A stretch of 64,000 nt of DNA from Fodinicurvata halophila. Its GTDB lineage: Bacteria; Pseudomonadota; Alphaproteobacteria; Kiloniellales; DSM-21159. The DNA lies in contig NZ_JBHSCW010000003.1 in assembly GCF_042651425.1 (NCBI RefSeq), forward strand, positions 744,001 through 808,000, in the 5' to 3' direction. Shown in pieces: positions 43,526 to 53,204 of the stretch (the first letter of the stretch is position 1; every line of letters starts with the position of its first letter). A program made the position numbers and the translations under genes. The notes under the pieces are model-generated. The model did no database searches, was not told where the DNA came from, and worked only from the letters and a program-made list of their open reading frames with translations.

Positions 43526-44359
43526 ATGCAGCAGGACGACTCCATGCTTGCGCAACGCGAGCAACGACGGATTACAATTCATCCGGCGGAAGATTTCGAG
43601 GGGATGCGACGCGCCGGCAAGCTGGCGGCCGAAACACTGGACTATATCACCCCCTACGTGAAACCGGGCGTGACCACCGGTGAACTGGATCGCCTGTGTC
43701 ACGACTTCATCCTTGAGCACAACGCCACCCCGGCACCGCTGAATTACAAGGGCTTTCCCAAGTCCATCTGCACGTCGATCAACCACGTGGTCTGCCACGG
43801 CATTCCCTCGGAGGAGCGCAAGCTGCGCGACGGCGACATCATGAACATCGACGTGACCGTGATCCTGGACGGCTGGCACGGCGACACCAGCCGGATGTTC
43901 CTGATCGGCGACAAGGTCCCGGTGAAGGCTCGCAAGCTGGTCGAGGTCACCTACGAGGGCATGATGCGCGGTATCGCGGCGGTCCGCCCTGGTGCAACGC
44001 TGGGCGATGTCGGCCACGCCATCCAGAGCTATGTGGAAGAGCATCGCTATTCGGTGGTGCGGGATTTCTGCGGTCATGGCCTGGGCACGGTCTTCCACGA
44101 GGCACCCAGCGTCCTGCACTACGGCAAGCCCGGAACGGGAGTCGAACTGCAGGAAGGCATGTTCTTCACCATCGAGCCCATGGTGAACACCGGACGCTAT
44201 GACGTGAAGATCCTGGAGGACGGCTGGACGGCCGTGACACGGGATCGTTCCCTTTCGGCCCAGTTCGAGCATTCCCTGGGAGTCACGGCCGACGGTCACG
44301 AGGTCTTTACCTACTCGCCGAAGGGCTGGACTGCTCCGCCCTACGTCGACGTGCCCTGA
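43526..44359 (+). CDS. map: Methionine aminopeptidase type I
   Basis: Removes the initiator methionine from new proteins. The 277 residues contain the five metal ligands: Asp in MNIDVTVILDGWHGD, Asp in GDTSRMF, His in CGHGLGTVFH, Glu in FTIEPMVN and Glu in FEHSLGVT, plus the substrate His in NHVVCHGIP. The start is ATG 43526 with AGGA upstream; ATG 43544 is possible. It is followed 17 bp later by radC. Confidence 0.96.
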   Translation: MQQDDSMLAQREQRRITIHPAEDFEGMRRAGKLAAETLDYITPYVKPGVTTGELDRLCHDFILEHNATPAPLNYKGFPKSICTSINHVVCHGIPSEERKLRDGDIMNIDVTVILDGWHGDTSRMFLIGDKVPVKARKLVEVTYEGMMRGIAAVRPGATLGDVGHAIQSYVEEHRYSVVRDFCGHGLGTVFHEAPSVLHYGKPGTGVELQEGMFFTIEPMVNTGRYDVKILEDGWTAVTRDRSLSAQFEHSLGVTADGHEVFTYSPKGWTAPPYVDVP

Positions 44360-44376
44360 CCTGCCGCTGAGAGCCC

Positions 44377-45066
44377 GTGAGCGGCCCGCCAGCGGATAAC
44401 GGCCCGAGCGGCCATCGCCAACGCCTGCGCGAGAGGTTTCTCGAGCGTGGCAGCACGGCGCTCGCCGACTACGAAATCCTGGAAATGCTGCTCTTCGCAG
44501 CAAAGACACGTGGCGACACGAAGCCGCTGGCCAAGGCGCTGATCCGGGAATTCGGATCGCTGGGCGGCGTCCTCAATGCGCCAACCGAACAGCTGCAGAA
44601 AGTGCCGCACATGGGCACCTCCGGTGCAGCCACCGTGAAGGTGGTCACCGAAGCCGCCCAGCGCCTGGCTCGCGAGGAAGCCCACGAACGGCCCGTGATC
44701 TCGTCGTGGGACAAGCTTCTCACCTATTGCCATCTGCAGCTCGCCCACGAGAAGGTCGAGAATTTCCACCTGCTGTTTCTCGACCGCAAGAACAAGCTGA
44801 TCGCCGACGAACGCCAGCAGCGCGGCACAGTGGATCACACGCCCGTCTATCCGCGCGAAGTGGTCAAGCGGGCACTGGAACTCGGCGCCTCAGCCCTGAT
44901 ACTCGTACACAACCACCCCAGTGGCGACCCTACGCCCTCGCAGGCAGACATCGAGATGACCAAGCAGATCCGCACTGCAGCAAGTCACCTGGGCATAGAA
45001 GTTCACGACCACATCATCATCGGCCGTCAGGGCCACAGCAGTTTCCGCAGTCTCGGATTGCTCTGA
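44377..45066 (+). CDS. radC: RadC/JAMM-domain DNA repair-family protein
   Basis: A 229-residue protein with a helix-hairpin-helix-like N-terminal part (LIREFGSLGGVLNAP, VPHMGTSGAATVK) and a C-terminal JAMM metalloprotease-like domain with the zinc pattern LVHNHPSGDPTPSQAD and the preceding Glu. GTG start at 44377. Despite the name, the function of RadC proteins is unclear. Probably cotranscribed with map. Confidence 0.93.
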   Translation: MSGPPADNGPSGHRQRLRERFLERGSTALADYEILEMLLFAAKTRGDTKPLAKALIREFGSLGGVLNAPTEQLQKVPHMGTSGAATVKVVTEAAQRLAREEAHERPVISSWDKLLTYCHLQLAHEKVENFHLLFLDRKNKLIADERQQRGTVDHTPVYPREVVKRALELGASALILVHNHPSGDPTPSQADIEMTKQIRTAASHLGIEVHDHIIIGRQGHSSFRSLGLL

Positions 45067-45070
45067 GAGC

Positions 45071-45457
45071 TCACGGCAGCTCGACGCTTACCTCTTCGCC
45101 GCCGTAGCCGTGGACGCTGTCGCGGGCCCGGATCGTGACCGTCTCGACACCCTCCGGAATCTGTACGTTCGGAAGGCTTCGGGTGAAGGGCTGTTCCTCG
45201 ACATGGGGATGGGCCAGTTCGCGAATCGCGAGGACCTCTCCATCGGGACCGACAACTTCCCAAGCATCGGCATAGTGATCCCAGCCTTCATCAGCATGGC
45301 GAACGGTTACCTGGAAGCTGTAGCTTCCCTCGGCTCCGTGAACCTGGACATCAACGACATCGGCCTCTCCGCCATAGGCGGGAAATGCCGCGGCCAGCAG
45401 CCCTCCGGCCATCAAGACAGGGGCAAATCTCAGAACCCCTCTGCGCAATCCGCACAT
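45071..45457 (-). CDS. Exported small protein of unknown function
   Basis: A 128-residue precursor from ATG 45457, which has GGGAGGAAGG immediately upstream; a longer frame to 45565 lacks such a site. Signal peptide FAPVLMAGGLLAAAFPAYG before GEADVVDVQVHG. The mature part looks like a single beta-sandwich (SYSFQVTVRHADEGWDHYAD, WEVVGPDGEVLAIRELAHPH, VTIRARDSVHGYGG). It has several histidines and no cysteine in the mature part. It lies downstream of aspS on the same strand. I recognise the pattern as conserved but cannot name a function. Confidence 0.72.
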   Translation of the reverse strand: MCGLRRGVLRFAPVLMAGGLLAAAFPAYGGEADVVDVQVHGAEGSYSFQVTVRHADEGWDHYADAWEVVGPDGEVLAIRELAHPHVEEQPFTRSLPNVQIPEGVETVTIRARDSVHGYGGEEVSVELP

Positions 45458-45561
45458 ATCCCTTCCTCCCACGTCATGCATGGCACTGACTGTTCCTACA
45501 ACTGGGAAACTCCAGGATTTCCGCAAGCCCTGGCAAGACGGCGTCCGCCGATTTCCAGGGG

Positions 45562-47349
45562 TCAAGAGGCGGCAGGCTTCTGCGGCAGGACCTGACGCAG
45601 GTGCAGCTCCTTCAGGCGTTCCGGCGGCACCGCGGCCGGTGCCCCCATCATCAGGTCCTCGGCCCGCTGGTTCATCGGGAAGGCAATCACCTCGCGGATG
45701 TTGGGTTCGTCCGCCAACAGCATGACGATGCGGTCGATGCCCGGAGCCGATCCACCATGCGGCGGTGCGCCATAGCGCAAGGCGTTGAAGAGCCCGGAGA
45801 AGCGGGCCTCGACCTCGTCCCGATCATAGCCGGCAATCCGGAAGGCCTTGATCATGACCTCGGGCAGATGGTTCCGGATGGCCCCAGATGACAGTTCCAC
45901 GCCATTGCAGACGATGTCGTACTGGAAGGCCTTGATCTCCAGCGGGTCCTCGTTCTCCAGCGCCTCCAGGCCACCCTGGGGCATGGAGAAGGGGTTATGC
46001 GAAAACTCGATCTGGCCGGTGTCCTCGTCCTGCTCGTACATGGGAAAATCGACGATCCAGCAGAAACGGAAATCGCCCTTCTTGATCAGGTCCAGTTCCT
46101 GTCCCACGCGGGTGCGGGCCAGACCGGCAAAGGCAGCGAACTTCTTGGGCACGCCGGCGACAAAGAAGACCGCATCTCCGTCGTTCAAGTTCAACTGCGC
46201 ACGAATGGCCTCTGTGCGTTCGGAACCGATGTTCTTGGCCACCGGACCGGCACCCTCACCTTCACGGAAGAAGATATACCCCAGTCCCGGCTGCCCCTCG
46301 CCCTGGGCCCAGGAATTCATGCGGTCGCAGAAAGCCCGGCTGCCGCCGCCTGGCGCAGGAATAGCCCAGACCTCGACCTTGGGATCCTTCTCGATCATGC
46401 CGGCGAAGACCTTGAACCCGGAGTCCCGGAAGGCGTCGGTCACCTCCTGCATCTCGATGGGATTGCGCAGGTCCGGCTTGTCGGATCCGTACTTGCGCAG
46501 CGCCTCGTGATAAGGAATGCGCGGGAACGGTGCCTGGGTCACCTTGCGGCCGTCGGCAAATTCCTCGAACACCCCCTGGAGTACCGGCTCGAGCGCAGCG
46601 AAGACGTCGTCCTGGGTGACGAAGCTCATCTCGAAGTCGAGCTGATAGAACTCGCCGGGCGAGCGATCCGCACGGCTATCCTCGTCACGAAAACAGGGCG
46701 CGATCTGGAAGTAGCGATCGAAGCCGGCCACCATCAGCAACTGCTTGAACATCTGCGGCGCCTGGGGCAGCGCGTAGAACTTGCCGGGATGCAGGCGGCT
46801 GGGCACCAGATAGTCCCGCGCGCCTTCCGGGCTGGAGGCCGTCAGGATCGGCGTCTGGAACTCGTGAAACCCCTGCTCGACCATGCGCCGGCGAATGGAA
46901 TCGATAACCTGGCTGCGCAGGGTGATCTTGCGCTGCATCTTCTCGCGGCGCAGGTCGAGATAGCGATAGCGCAGACGGAATTCCTCCCCCGCATCCTCTT
47001 CGGAATTGACCTGCAGCGGAACCTGGTCGGCCTGGGACTGCACCTCGAAGCTCTCGATGCGGACCTCCACCTCACCGGTCGGCAGGTTGGGATTGACCGT
47101 CTCCTCCGTGCGGCGCACCACGGCTCCCGTGATGGTCACCACCGATTCCAGCCGGACGTCCTCCACCTGGGGGAAGATCTCGGCTGAGATATCGATCACG
47201 CACTGGGTCAACCCGTAGTGGTCACGCAAGTCGACGAAGAGCAGTTGCCCGTGATCGCGCTTGCGGTGGACCCACCCGGACAGGCGGACCTGCGTTCCGG
47301 CATCGGCCGCGCGAATCTGGCCACAAGTATGCGTGCGAAAGGGATGCAT
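45562..47349 (-). CDS. aspS: Aspartyl-tRNA synthetase
   Basis: Class II synthetase of 595 residues, the bacterial size including the GAD insertion. N-terminal OB-fold (VRLSGWVHRKRDHGQLLFVDLRD), motif 2 region (CFRDEDSRADRSPGEFYQLDFEMSF) and motif 3 (APPHGGSAPGIDRIVMLL) are clear. In alphaproteobacteria this enzyme is often non-discriminating and charges both Asp and Asn tRNA, which I cannot decide here. Divergent from rnd. Confidence 0.97.
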   Translation of the reverse strand: MHPFRTHTCGQIRAADAGTQVRLSGWVHRKRDHGQLLFVDLRDHYGLTQCVIDISAEIFPQVEDVRLESVVTITGAVVRRTEETVNPNLPTGEVEVRIESFEVQSQADQVPLQVNSEEDAGEEFRLRYRYLDLRREKMQRKITLRSQVIDSIRRRMVEQGFHEFQTPILTASSPEGARDYLVPSRLHPGKFYALPQAPQMFKQLLMVAGFDRYFQIAPCFRDEDSRADRSPGEFYQLDFEMSFVTQDDVFAALEPVLQGVFEEFADGRKVTQAPFPRIPYHEALRKYGSDKPDLRNPIEMQEVTDAFRDSGFKVFAGMIEKDPKVEVWAIPAPGGGSRAFCDRMNSWAQGEGQPGLGYIFFREGEGAGPVAKNIGSERTEAIRAQLNLNDGDAVFFVAGVPKKFAAFAGLARTRVGQELDLIKKGDFRFCWIVDFPMYEQDEDTGQIEFSHNPFSMPQGGLEALENEDPLEIKAFQYDIVCNGVELSSGAIRNHLPEVMIKAFRIAGYDRDEVEARFSGLFNALRYGAPPHGGSAPGIDRIVMLLADEPNIREVIAFPMNQRAEDLMMGAPAAVPPERLKELHLRQVLPQKPAAS

Positions 47350-47473
47350 GGGATTTCTTCCGTCTTTGGGTTGGCGGCGGCAAGAGGCAACGAAGAAGGG
47401 TATTTGTCAAGACGTGAAGGCCGCCGCGACACGCCCCTTTTCGACAGCTGTCTGGCAGGCTATATGACGACGC

Positions 47474-48628
47474 ATGCGAATCATCACCGACACCCAGAGC
47501 CTCGAAAATTTCTGTACAGCCCAGGAAAGTGCCGATTACGTCACCATCGACACCGAGTTCATGCGCGATACCAGCTATTGGCCCAGGCTCTGCCTGATCC
47601 AGGTGGGCGGCATCGAGGAAGCCGTTATCATCGATCCCCTCAGTGAAGGGCTCGAGCTCGATCCTCTCTATGCCCTGCTCAGGAATCCCGACGTAATCAA
47701 GGTCTTCCACGCGGCCCGGCAGGACCTGGAGATTTTCTACCAGAGGATGGGATCGGTTCCCGCCCCCGTCTTCGACACCCAGGTGGCGGCCATGGTCTGC
47801 GGCTTCGGCGATCAGGTCAGCTACGAAAAGCTGGTGGCGGCCCTGACTTCGAAGTCCATCGACAAGGGCGCCCGCTTTACGGACTGGAGCCGACGTCCCC
47901 TGGGCGAGAAGCAGCTGTCCTATGCCTTGGCCGACGTCACCCATCTGCGTGACGTCTATGAGAAACTGCGCAAGCGCCTGGAAAGGAACGGGCGCGAAAG
48001 CTGGTTGAGCGACGAAATGGCCGTGCTGGCCGACCCGGAGACCTACGAGAACGATCCCGAAAAGGCCTGGCTACGCCTGAAATCCCGATCCCGCGACAGG
48101 CGCGCCCTGGCCGTGATGCGCGCTCTGGCGACCTGGCGCGAAAAGGAAGCCCAGAGCCGGGATGTGCCACGCAGTCGTATCCTCAAGGACGAACAGCTCT
48201 ATGACCTGGCCTCCAATCGGCCGGAGACCGCCGATGGGCTGGCCCGTCTCCGAGGTTTCTCCGGGGACATGGCCAAGGGCCGCATCGGACGCGAGATCCT
48301 GGCGGTCATCTCGGAGACGGCCAACCTGCCGAAGAACAAGTTGCCCGAGGGACCGTCGGCCCCCGACAACCGGGAAGACGCCTCTCCTGCCCTGATCGAA
48401 CTGCTGAAGGTCCTGCTCAAGGCGAAAAGTGAAGAGCATGACATCGCCCAGAAGCTTCTGGCCAATGTCAGCGACCTGGAACAGATTGCCCTGGACGATG
48501 CGGCTGACGTACCTGCCCTGAAAGGCTGGCGCCGGGAGATCTTTGGCCGGTACGCACTGGAACTGAAGCAGGGCAAGATAGCCCTGTCGGCCGAGGACCG
48601 ATCTGTGAAGGTGCTCTCACTCGACTAA
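47474..48628 (+). CDS. rnd: Ribonuclease D
   Basis: A 3'-5' exoribonuclease for tRNA maturation. The 384-residue protein shows the DEDD catalytic residues in VTIDTEFMRDTSYWP, FHAARQDLEIFY and YALADVTHLRDVY, followed by an HRDC domain (ALATWREKEAQSRDVPRSRILKD). The start is ATG 47474. The aspS/rnd divergent pair is common in alphaproteobacteria. Confidence 0.95.
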   Translation: MRIITDTQSLENFCTAQESADYVTIDTEFMRDTSYWPRLCLIQVGGIEEAVIIDPLSEGLELDPLYALLRNPDVIKVFHAARQDLEIFYQRMGSVPAPVFDTQVAAMVCGFGDQVSYEKLVAALTSKSIDKGARFTDWSRRPLGEKQLSYALADVTHLRDVYEKLRKRLERNGRESWLSDEMAVLADPETYENDPEKAWLRLKSRSRDRRALAVMRALATWREKEAQSRDVPRSRILKDEQLYDLASNRPETADGLARLRGFSGDMAKGRIGREILAVISETANLPKNKLPEGPSAPDNREDASPALIELLKVLLKAKSEEHDIAQKLLANVSDLEQIALDDAADVPALKGWRREIFGRYALELKQGKIALSAEDRSVKVLSLD

Positions 48629-48791
48629 ATACGCCTTCCCTCTTTTCCCCGCCGGGCGGTCTAGCGGCACCAAAGATCCAGCCCAGTCTTGGATGTGGCT
48701 CTGACAAAAGTCATGGTTGATGTGCAAGGGAACCAGTCGATACAAGGTTCTGGGATAAGGCGGGAAGAAGACAGCCGCAGACAATTGTTCT

Positions 48792-50342
48792 TCAAACCTG
48801 CCGGATATCCGACCTGGATATGTTCAGAGCGGATGCCAGAGATGACAGGCGTTTTTCGATCATCTGTCCTGGCGGAACCGCAGCATCGGCAGGAATCTGC
48901 AGAACAAGACAGTCCTCTTCCCGCTTCAGCACCGTCACCTCCAGCATCTGGGGGTCTCCACCGGACAGGGTGTAGGCAAGACGCAACGCCCGTCCCAATG
49001 CATCGGCCATGTGAACCCGTTCCTCGGAAAGCAACTGCCGGGTATAGTTCAGGATGCCGGCATTCTTGCTTCCGCCATAGCGACTGTAGAGGGCACGACC
49101 GATGAAGGCCCGCTCGAAGTGCTCGATACAGAGCTCCTGCGCGCGCAGGATGCGCAGCAGAATGTGTTCCGCGCGATAGTCCGGATGATAGCGCCAGCCG
49201 ACATCGGACAGATGGCAAGCGCCCAGGCACAGACGTTCGGCCTCCGCGTCCCGATCCGGAAATAGCGGTGTGCACCAGGCGGCGATCTGATCGCCCAGGT
49301 CACCGAACCTCGCCTCTCGCGCACCCCAGTCTGACGCTGCTGCAAGCAGGGGGTCTCTCTCACGCTCCTCGGGGCTTAGCAGATTGTGAAGCCAGCCTTC
49401 ACGAAGACCATAGGCGGAAAAGACGATCCGTTCCGGCCGGGCAAGCTCGATAATCCGCTGCATCAGCATGGCGGCAGACGGCAGGGTTTCAATCCTGCGC
49501 TTGTTGACGCCGGTCATGGACGCCAGGGAACGCTTACCCAGCTGGCTCACCAGGCCCGTCAATTCCAGAGCCTCTTCCTGGTTCATGGAATAGCCGTGGA
49601 TCATGTGCAGCGGATAGTGAGTCTGTTCCATGTGGATACGCGCCAGTGCCCGCCAGGCACCGCCAACCGCATAGAAGTCCCGGCCCTTCAGTTCGGACAG
49701 CCAGGCCTGGTCCGACAGCTGGTGATTGATCTTCGCCATGATCTTCTTGCGATCATCGCCAGCCGCATCCATCAGGCGCAAGGGACCCAGTGGCAGCGTT
49801 GCCCAGGCCTCCCCCGCGCCTTCCCCAAGGGCCACGACTTCGAGACTGCCGCCCCCGAGATCGCCCATGAATCCCCGTGCGTTCGGCTGGCCTGAAAGAA
49901 CGCCCTCGGCAGAAAGCCGGGATTCCTCGGCGCCGGTAAGAACCCGCACGGGCATGTCGCAGAGACTCTCCACCTCCTGGACGAAGGACGAGCCGTTGGA
50001 TGCATCCCGCACGGCGGCTGTGGCCAGCAGATCAAGGCGCTGCACCTCCATGGCCCGCGCCAGGCCAACAAAACGCTTCAAGGTGTTCAGGGCGAGCTGC
50101 ACGCCCTCCGGATTCAACTGACCGCTGCTGTTCAGGCCCCGCCCCAGACCACAGAGGATCTTCTCGTTGAACAGGGGGACCGGCACGCGCTTGAGGCTGT
50201 CGAACACCACCAGACGTACGGAGTTGGAGCCTATGTCCACCACGCCAATACGGCCCACTTCACTGCTGGAACTGATACTGAAGGCCGTCTCCTGGCCACC
50301 GGCTACAGAAGGTTCAGTTAAACGTTCGGCATGCGCAGGCAT
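48792..50342 (-). CDS. ppx: Exopolyphosphatase (Ppx/GppA family)
   Basis: Releases phosphate from polyphosphate ends, or hydrolyses pppGpp. The 516-residue protein shows the ASKHA phosphate-binding loop GVVDIGSNSVRLVVFD, AATAAVRDASNG, GAEESRLSAEGVLSG and FMGDLGGGSLEVV; the C-terminal half resembles the HD-like extension of Ppx/GppA. It lies 11 bp downstream of ppk in the same direction, supporting Ppx over GppA. The extreme N-terminal 25 residues are a variable extension. Confidence 0.92.
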   Translation of the reverse strand: MPAHAERLTEPSVAGGQETAFSISSSSEVGRIGVVDIGSNSVRLVVFDSLKRVPVPLFNEKILCGLGRGLNSSGQLNPEGVQLALNTLKRFVGLARAMEVQRLDLLATAAVRDASNGSSFVQEVESLCDMPVRVLTGAEESRLSAEGVLSGQPNARGFMGDLGGGSLEVVALGEGAGEAWATLPLGPLRLMDAAGDDRKKIMAKINHQLSDQAWLSELKGRDFYAVGGAWRALARIHMEQTHYPLHMIHGYSMNQEEALELTGLVSQLGKRSLASMTGVNKRRIETLPSAAMLMQRIIELARPERIVFSAYGLREGWLHNLLSPEERERDPLLAAASDWGAREARFGDLGDQIAAWCTPLFPDRDAEAERLCLGACHLSDVGWRYHPDYRAEHILLRILRAQELCIEHFERAFIGRALYSRYGGSKNAGILNYTRQLLSEERVHMADALGRALRLAYTLSGGDPQMLEVTVLKREEDCLVLQIPADAAVPPGQMIEKRLSSLASALNISRSDIRQV

Positions 50343-50353
50343 GTAGGCGACCG

Positions 50354-52546
50354 TTACTTCTCGTTGATGATCAGGCTGACACCGGGCTTGCGCTTCTTCT
50401 TGAGTGCGCTGCCGCGTCCGGAAAGGCTGGGGTTGGTCATGAAGAAGGACTGGGCACTGAAATTCTCCTCACTGGCCTGCTTGCGACGATAATCACCATT
50501 CGGCTGCATGATCCAGCTCTGCGTTTCGTCCTTGAGATTGGCGACCATGACCTGGCCCATGACCTGCTCGTGCACTGTCGGGTTTTCGATTGGGACCAGT
50601 GTTTCCACCCGCCGGTTCAGATTGCGCGGCATCCAGTCCGCCGAGGAAATGAAGACCTGGGCATTCGGTGATGGCAATTCATGGCCGTTGCCGAAACAGA
50701 GAATGCGCGAATGCTCGAGGAAGCGCCCGATGATCGACTTCACCCGGATGTTCTCGCTCAGCCCCGGAATACCGGGACGCAGGCAGCAGATCCCGCGTAC
50801 GGCAAGGTCGATCTGCACCCCGGCTTGCGAGGCTTCGTAGAGCTTGTCGATGATGTCCCCGTCGACCAGCGAGTTCATCTTGGCCCAGATGGCGGCCGGC
50901 TTGCCTTCCTTCGCAAACGCGATCTCGCGATTGATATAGGTGGTCAGGGCTTCGCGCAGGTTCACTGGTGCCACCGCCAGCTTTTCCAGTTCCCCGGGAT
51001 TGGCGTAACCGGTCATGAAGTTGAACAGGCGCGCTGCATCCCGGCAGAGTGCTGGATCGGCCGTGAAGAAACTGAGGTCGGTATAGATCTTGGCCGTGAT
51101 GGGGTGATAGTTGCCCGTTCCGTAATGCACGAAGGAGCGCAGGGCCCCTCCTTCACGGCGAACGACGAGAGAAACCTTGGCGTGGGTCTTCAGCGTGATG
51201 AAGCCATAGATCACCTGCACCCCCGAACGTTCGAGGTTGCGGGCCCAGCGAATGTTGCGCTCCTCGTCGAACCGCGCCTTCAACTCCACCAGCGCCGTGA
51301 CCGACTTGCCGGCTTCCGCCGCTTCCGCCAACGCCTTCACGACCGGCGAATCCTCCGAGGTCCGGTACAGCGTCTGCTTGATCGCCACCACGTTGGGATC
51401 GGCGGCAGCCTGGCGGATGAACTGCACCACCACATCGAAGGATTCATAGGGATGGTGGACGATGATGTCTTTCGCCTGAATCGCCTTGAAACAATCCCCC
51501 TCGTAGTCGCGGATGCGCTCGGGAAAGCGCGCCGTATAGGGGGCGAACAGCAGATCCGTGCGTTCATCGGTGATCAGCTGCTTGGTATCGGCCAGCCCCA
51601 GCAGCCCACTGAGCTGAAACAGGTCATCCGAGGAAGCCTCCAGTTCGGAGACGATAAACTCGCGCAGGTCATTCGGCATGCCCTGATCGACGGTCAAGCG
51701 GATGATCGAACCGCGACGCCGACGCTTGAGCGCTGATTCGAACACCCGCACCAGATCCTCCGCCTCTTCCTCGATTTCCACGTCGCTGTCGCGGAGCACC
51801 CGGAAAACCCCTGCCTGCTTGACCTCCATGCCTGGGAAGAGATGATGCAGGTGCAGGCGCACGATCTGCTCTATCCGCACGAAGCGCAGTGCCTTTCCGG
51901 GCAGGCGCACGAAGCGTTCGCTCTGCGGCGGAATGAGGATCAGCCCGGTCATGGGCTCCACGTCTTCTCCCCGATTGAGGCGCAGAACCATGGCAAAGCC
52001 GAGGTTGGGCACGAAGGGAAAGGGATGGGCCGGGTCAATGGCAATGGGGGTCAGGACCGGGAAAAGCTGGCGATTGAAGTAGTCCGCGACCCAATCGCGG
52101 TCCCGCTCGGTCAATTCTTCGCGTGAGAGCACCTGCACGTTTTTCTCGCGCAGGGCTTCCTTCAGCTCCATCCAGCAGGTCTGTTGCCGGTGCATCAGCT
52201 TCTGGGTGCGCGCGTTGATGGCCGACAGCTGCTGGGCAGGTGTCCAGCCTTCCTGGCTGAGGTCCTTGATCCCTGCGCCCACCTGTCCCTTCAGGCCGGC
52301 TACACGGACCATGTAGAATTCATCGAGGTTGCTGGCTGAAATCGACAGGAAGCGTAGACGTTCGAGCAGCGGGTGATTGCTGTTGAAAGCCTCGTCCAAG
52401 ACACGTTCATTGAAGGCCAGCCAGGAAAGCTCGCGATTGATGAAGCGCTCGGGCGAATTCGCGTCCGGCCATTCCTCCGGTGCCGGCTGCACGCGCTCGG
52501 CCCCGCGGATCTGGTCCCTGCTGGCGGATGTCTGATTGTCCCTCAC
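50354..52546 (-). CDS. ppk: Polyphosphate kinase 1
   Basis: Reversibly makes polyphosphate from ATP. From GTG 52546 it has 730 residues; an in-frame TTG at 52585 coincides with the predicted transcription start, so GTG is more likely. PPK1 landmarks: ERFINRELSWLAFNERVLDEA, SASNLDEFYMVRVAG, the autophosphorylated-His region FVHYGTGNYHP and the second histidine in GRFLEHSRILCFGNG. First gene of ppk-ppx. A Pho-box-like site and a -10 element lie directly upstream. Confidence 0.95.
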   Translation of the reverse strand: MRDNQTSASRDQIRGAERVQPAPEEWPDANSPERFINRELSWLAFNERVLDEAFNSNHPLLERLRFLSISASNLDEFYMVRVAGLKGQVGAGIKDLSQEGWTPAQQLSAINARTQKLMHRQQTCWMELKEALREKNVQVLSREELTERDRDWVADYFNRQLFPVLTPIAIDPAHPFPFVPNLGFAMVLRLNRGEDVEPMTGLILIPPQSERFVRLPGKALRFVRIEQIVRLHLHHLFPGMEVKQAGVFRVLRDSDVEIEEEAEDLVRVFESALKRRRRGSIIRLTVDQGMPNDLREFIVSELEASSDDLFQLSGLLGLADTKQLITDERTDLLFAPYTARFPERIRDYEGDCFKAIQAKDIIVHHPYESFDVVVQFIRQAAADPNVVAIKQTLYRTSEDSPVVKALAEAAEAGKSVTALVELKARFDEERNIRWARNLERSGVQVIYGFITLKTHAKVSLVVRREGGALRSFVHYGTGNYHPITAKIYTDLSFFTADPALCRDAARLFNFMTGYANPGELEKLAVAPVNLREALTTYINREIAFAKEGKPAAIWAKMNSLVDGDIIDKLYEASQAGVQIDLAVRGICCLRPGIPGLSENIRVKSIIGRFLEHSRILCFGNGHELPSPNAQVFISSADWMPRNLNRRVETLVPIENPTVHEQVMGQVMVANLKDETQSWIMQPNGDYRRKQASEENFSAQSFFMTNPSLSGRGSALKKKRKPGVSLIINEK

Positions 52547-52592
52547 GCCGTTCTCGCTTTCAGGCCATTCTCGAACAAGATGCAATATCGGA

Positions 52593-52626
52593 TTTATAGC
52601 AAGCTTTGACTACAGTAAGATAACAG
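52593..52626 (-). promoter_or_regulatory. Pho box and -10 element upstream of ppk
   Basis: On the minus strand CTGTTAT, four bases, CTGTAGT (52626-52609) matches the PhoB consensus CTGTCAT-N4-CTGTCAT at 6/7 and 5/7 with the exact 11-bp repeat spacing. Ten bases later comes TATAAA (52598-52593), the spacing and lack of a -35 seen in PhoB-activated promoters. The predicted start of transcription is near 52585, about 40 nt before the ppk GTG. Confidence 0.65.
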
Positions 52627-52676
52627 ACAGCAAGGATAGTACACGTCCCCCACACTCACGGATAAAAGCCTTTACC

Positions 52677-53204
52677 TTGAAACAGCTCCTTGTCCTGCGA
52701 CACGCAAAGTCAAGCTGGGATGATCCGGACCTGGAGGACATCGAGCGCCCTCTGGCAAAACGTGGCCGCCGGGATGCACCCGCCATGGGTCGCGCATTGC
52801 ATGCCCGGGGTATCGAAGCCGACAGCGTCCTCTGCTCCGACGCCCAGCGCACACGCGAAACCTGGTCGTTGCTGGCACCGGAGTGGCTGACCGACGGGCC
52901 CCTCCCGATTGAGGTCACCAGAACCCTCTACATGGCATCGGCCAAGCGACTGCTGCAACTCTGCAGGGAGACGGAAGAGCCGATCCAGCGGCTGATGTTG
53001 ATAGGACATAACCCCGGTCTGCATGAACTTTGTCTCCGGCTCTGCGGAACGGCCCGGGATCCGAAAGAGCTGACCCAACTGAGAAGCAAGCTGCCCACGG
53101 CCGCCTTTCTACTGTTGAGCTTTCCCATGGACAACTGGGCCATGCTGGAGGAAGCAACGGGCCGTCTGGAATTGTTCCTCAGACCCCGGGACCTAGAGGA
53201 CTAG
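52677..53204 (+). CDS. SixA-type histidine phosphatase
   Basis: A 175-residue phosphohistidine phosphatase-like protein of the histidine phosphatase superfamily. The start appears to be TTG 52677, giving MKQLLVLRHAKSSWDD, the typical SixA N-terminus with RHxKSxW. Further landmarks are RPLAKRGRRDAPAMG, SDAQRTRETW and LMLIGHNPGLHEL with the second catalytic His. Divergent from ppk. Its stop shares a CTAG with the stop of the convergent CYTH-CHAD gene. The substrate is unproven. Confidence 0.88.
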   Translation: MKQLLVLRHAKSSWDDPDLEDIERPLAKRGRRDAPAMGRALHARGIEADSVLCSDAQRTRETWSLLAPEWLTDGPLPIEVTRTLYMASAKRLLQLCRETEEPIQRLMLIGHNPGLHELCLRLCGTARDPKELTQLRSKLPTAAFLLLSFPMDNWAMLEEATGRLELFLRPRDLED

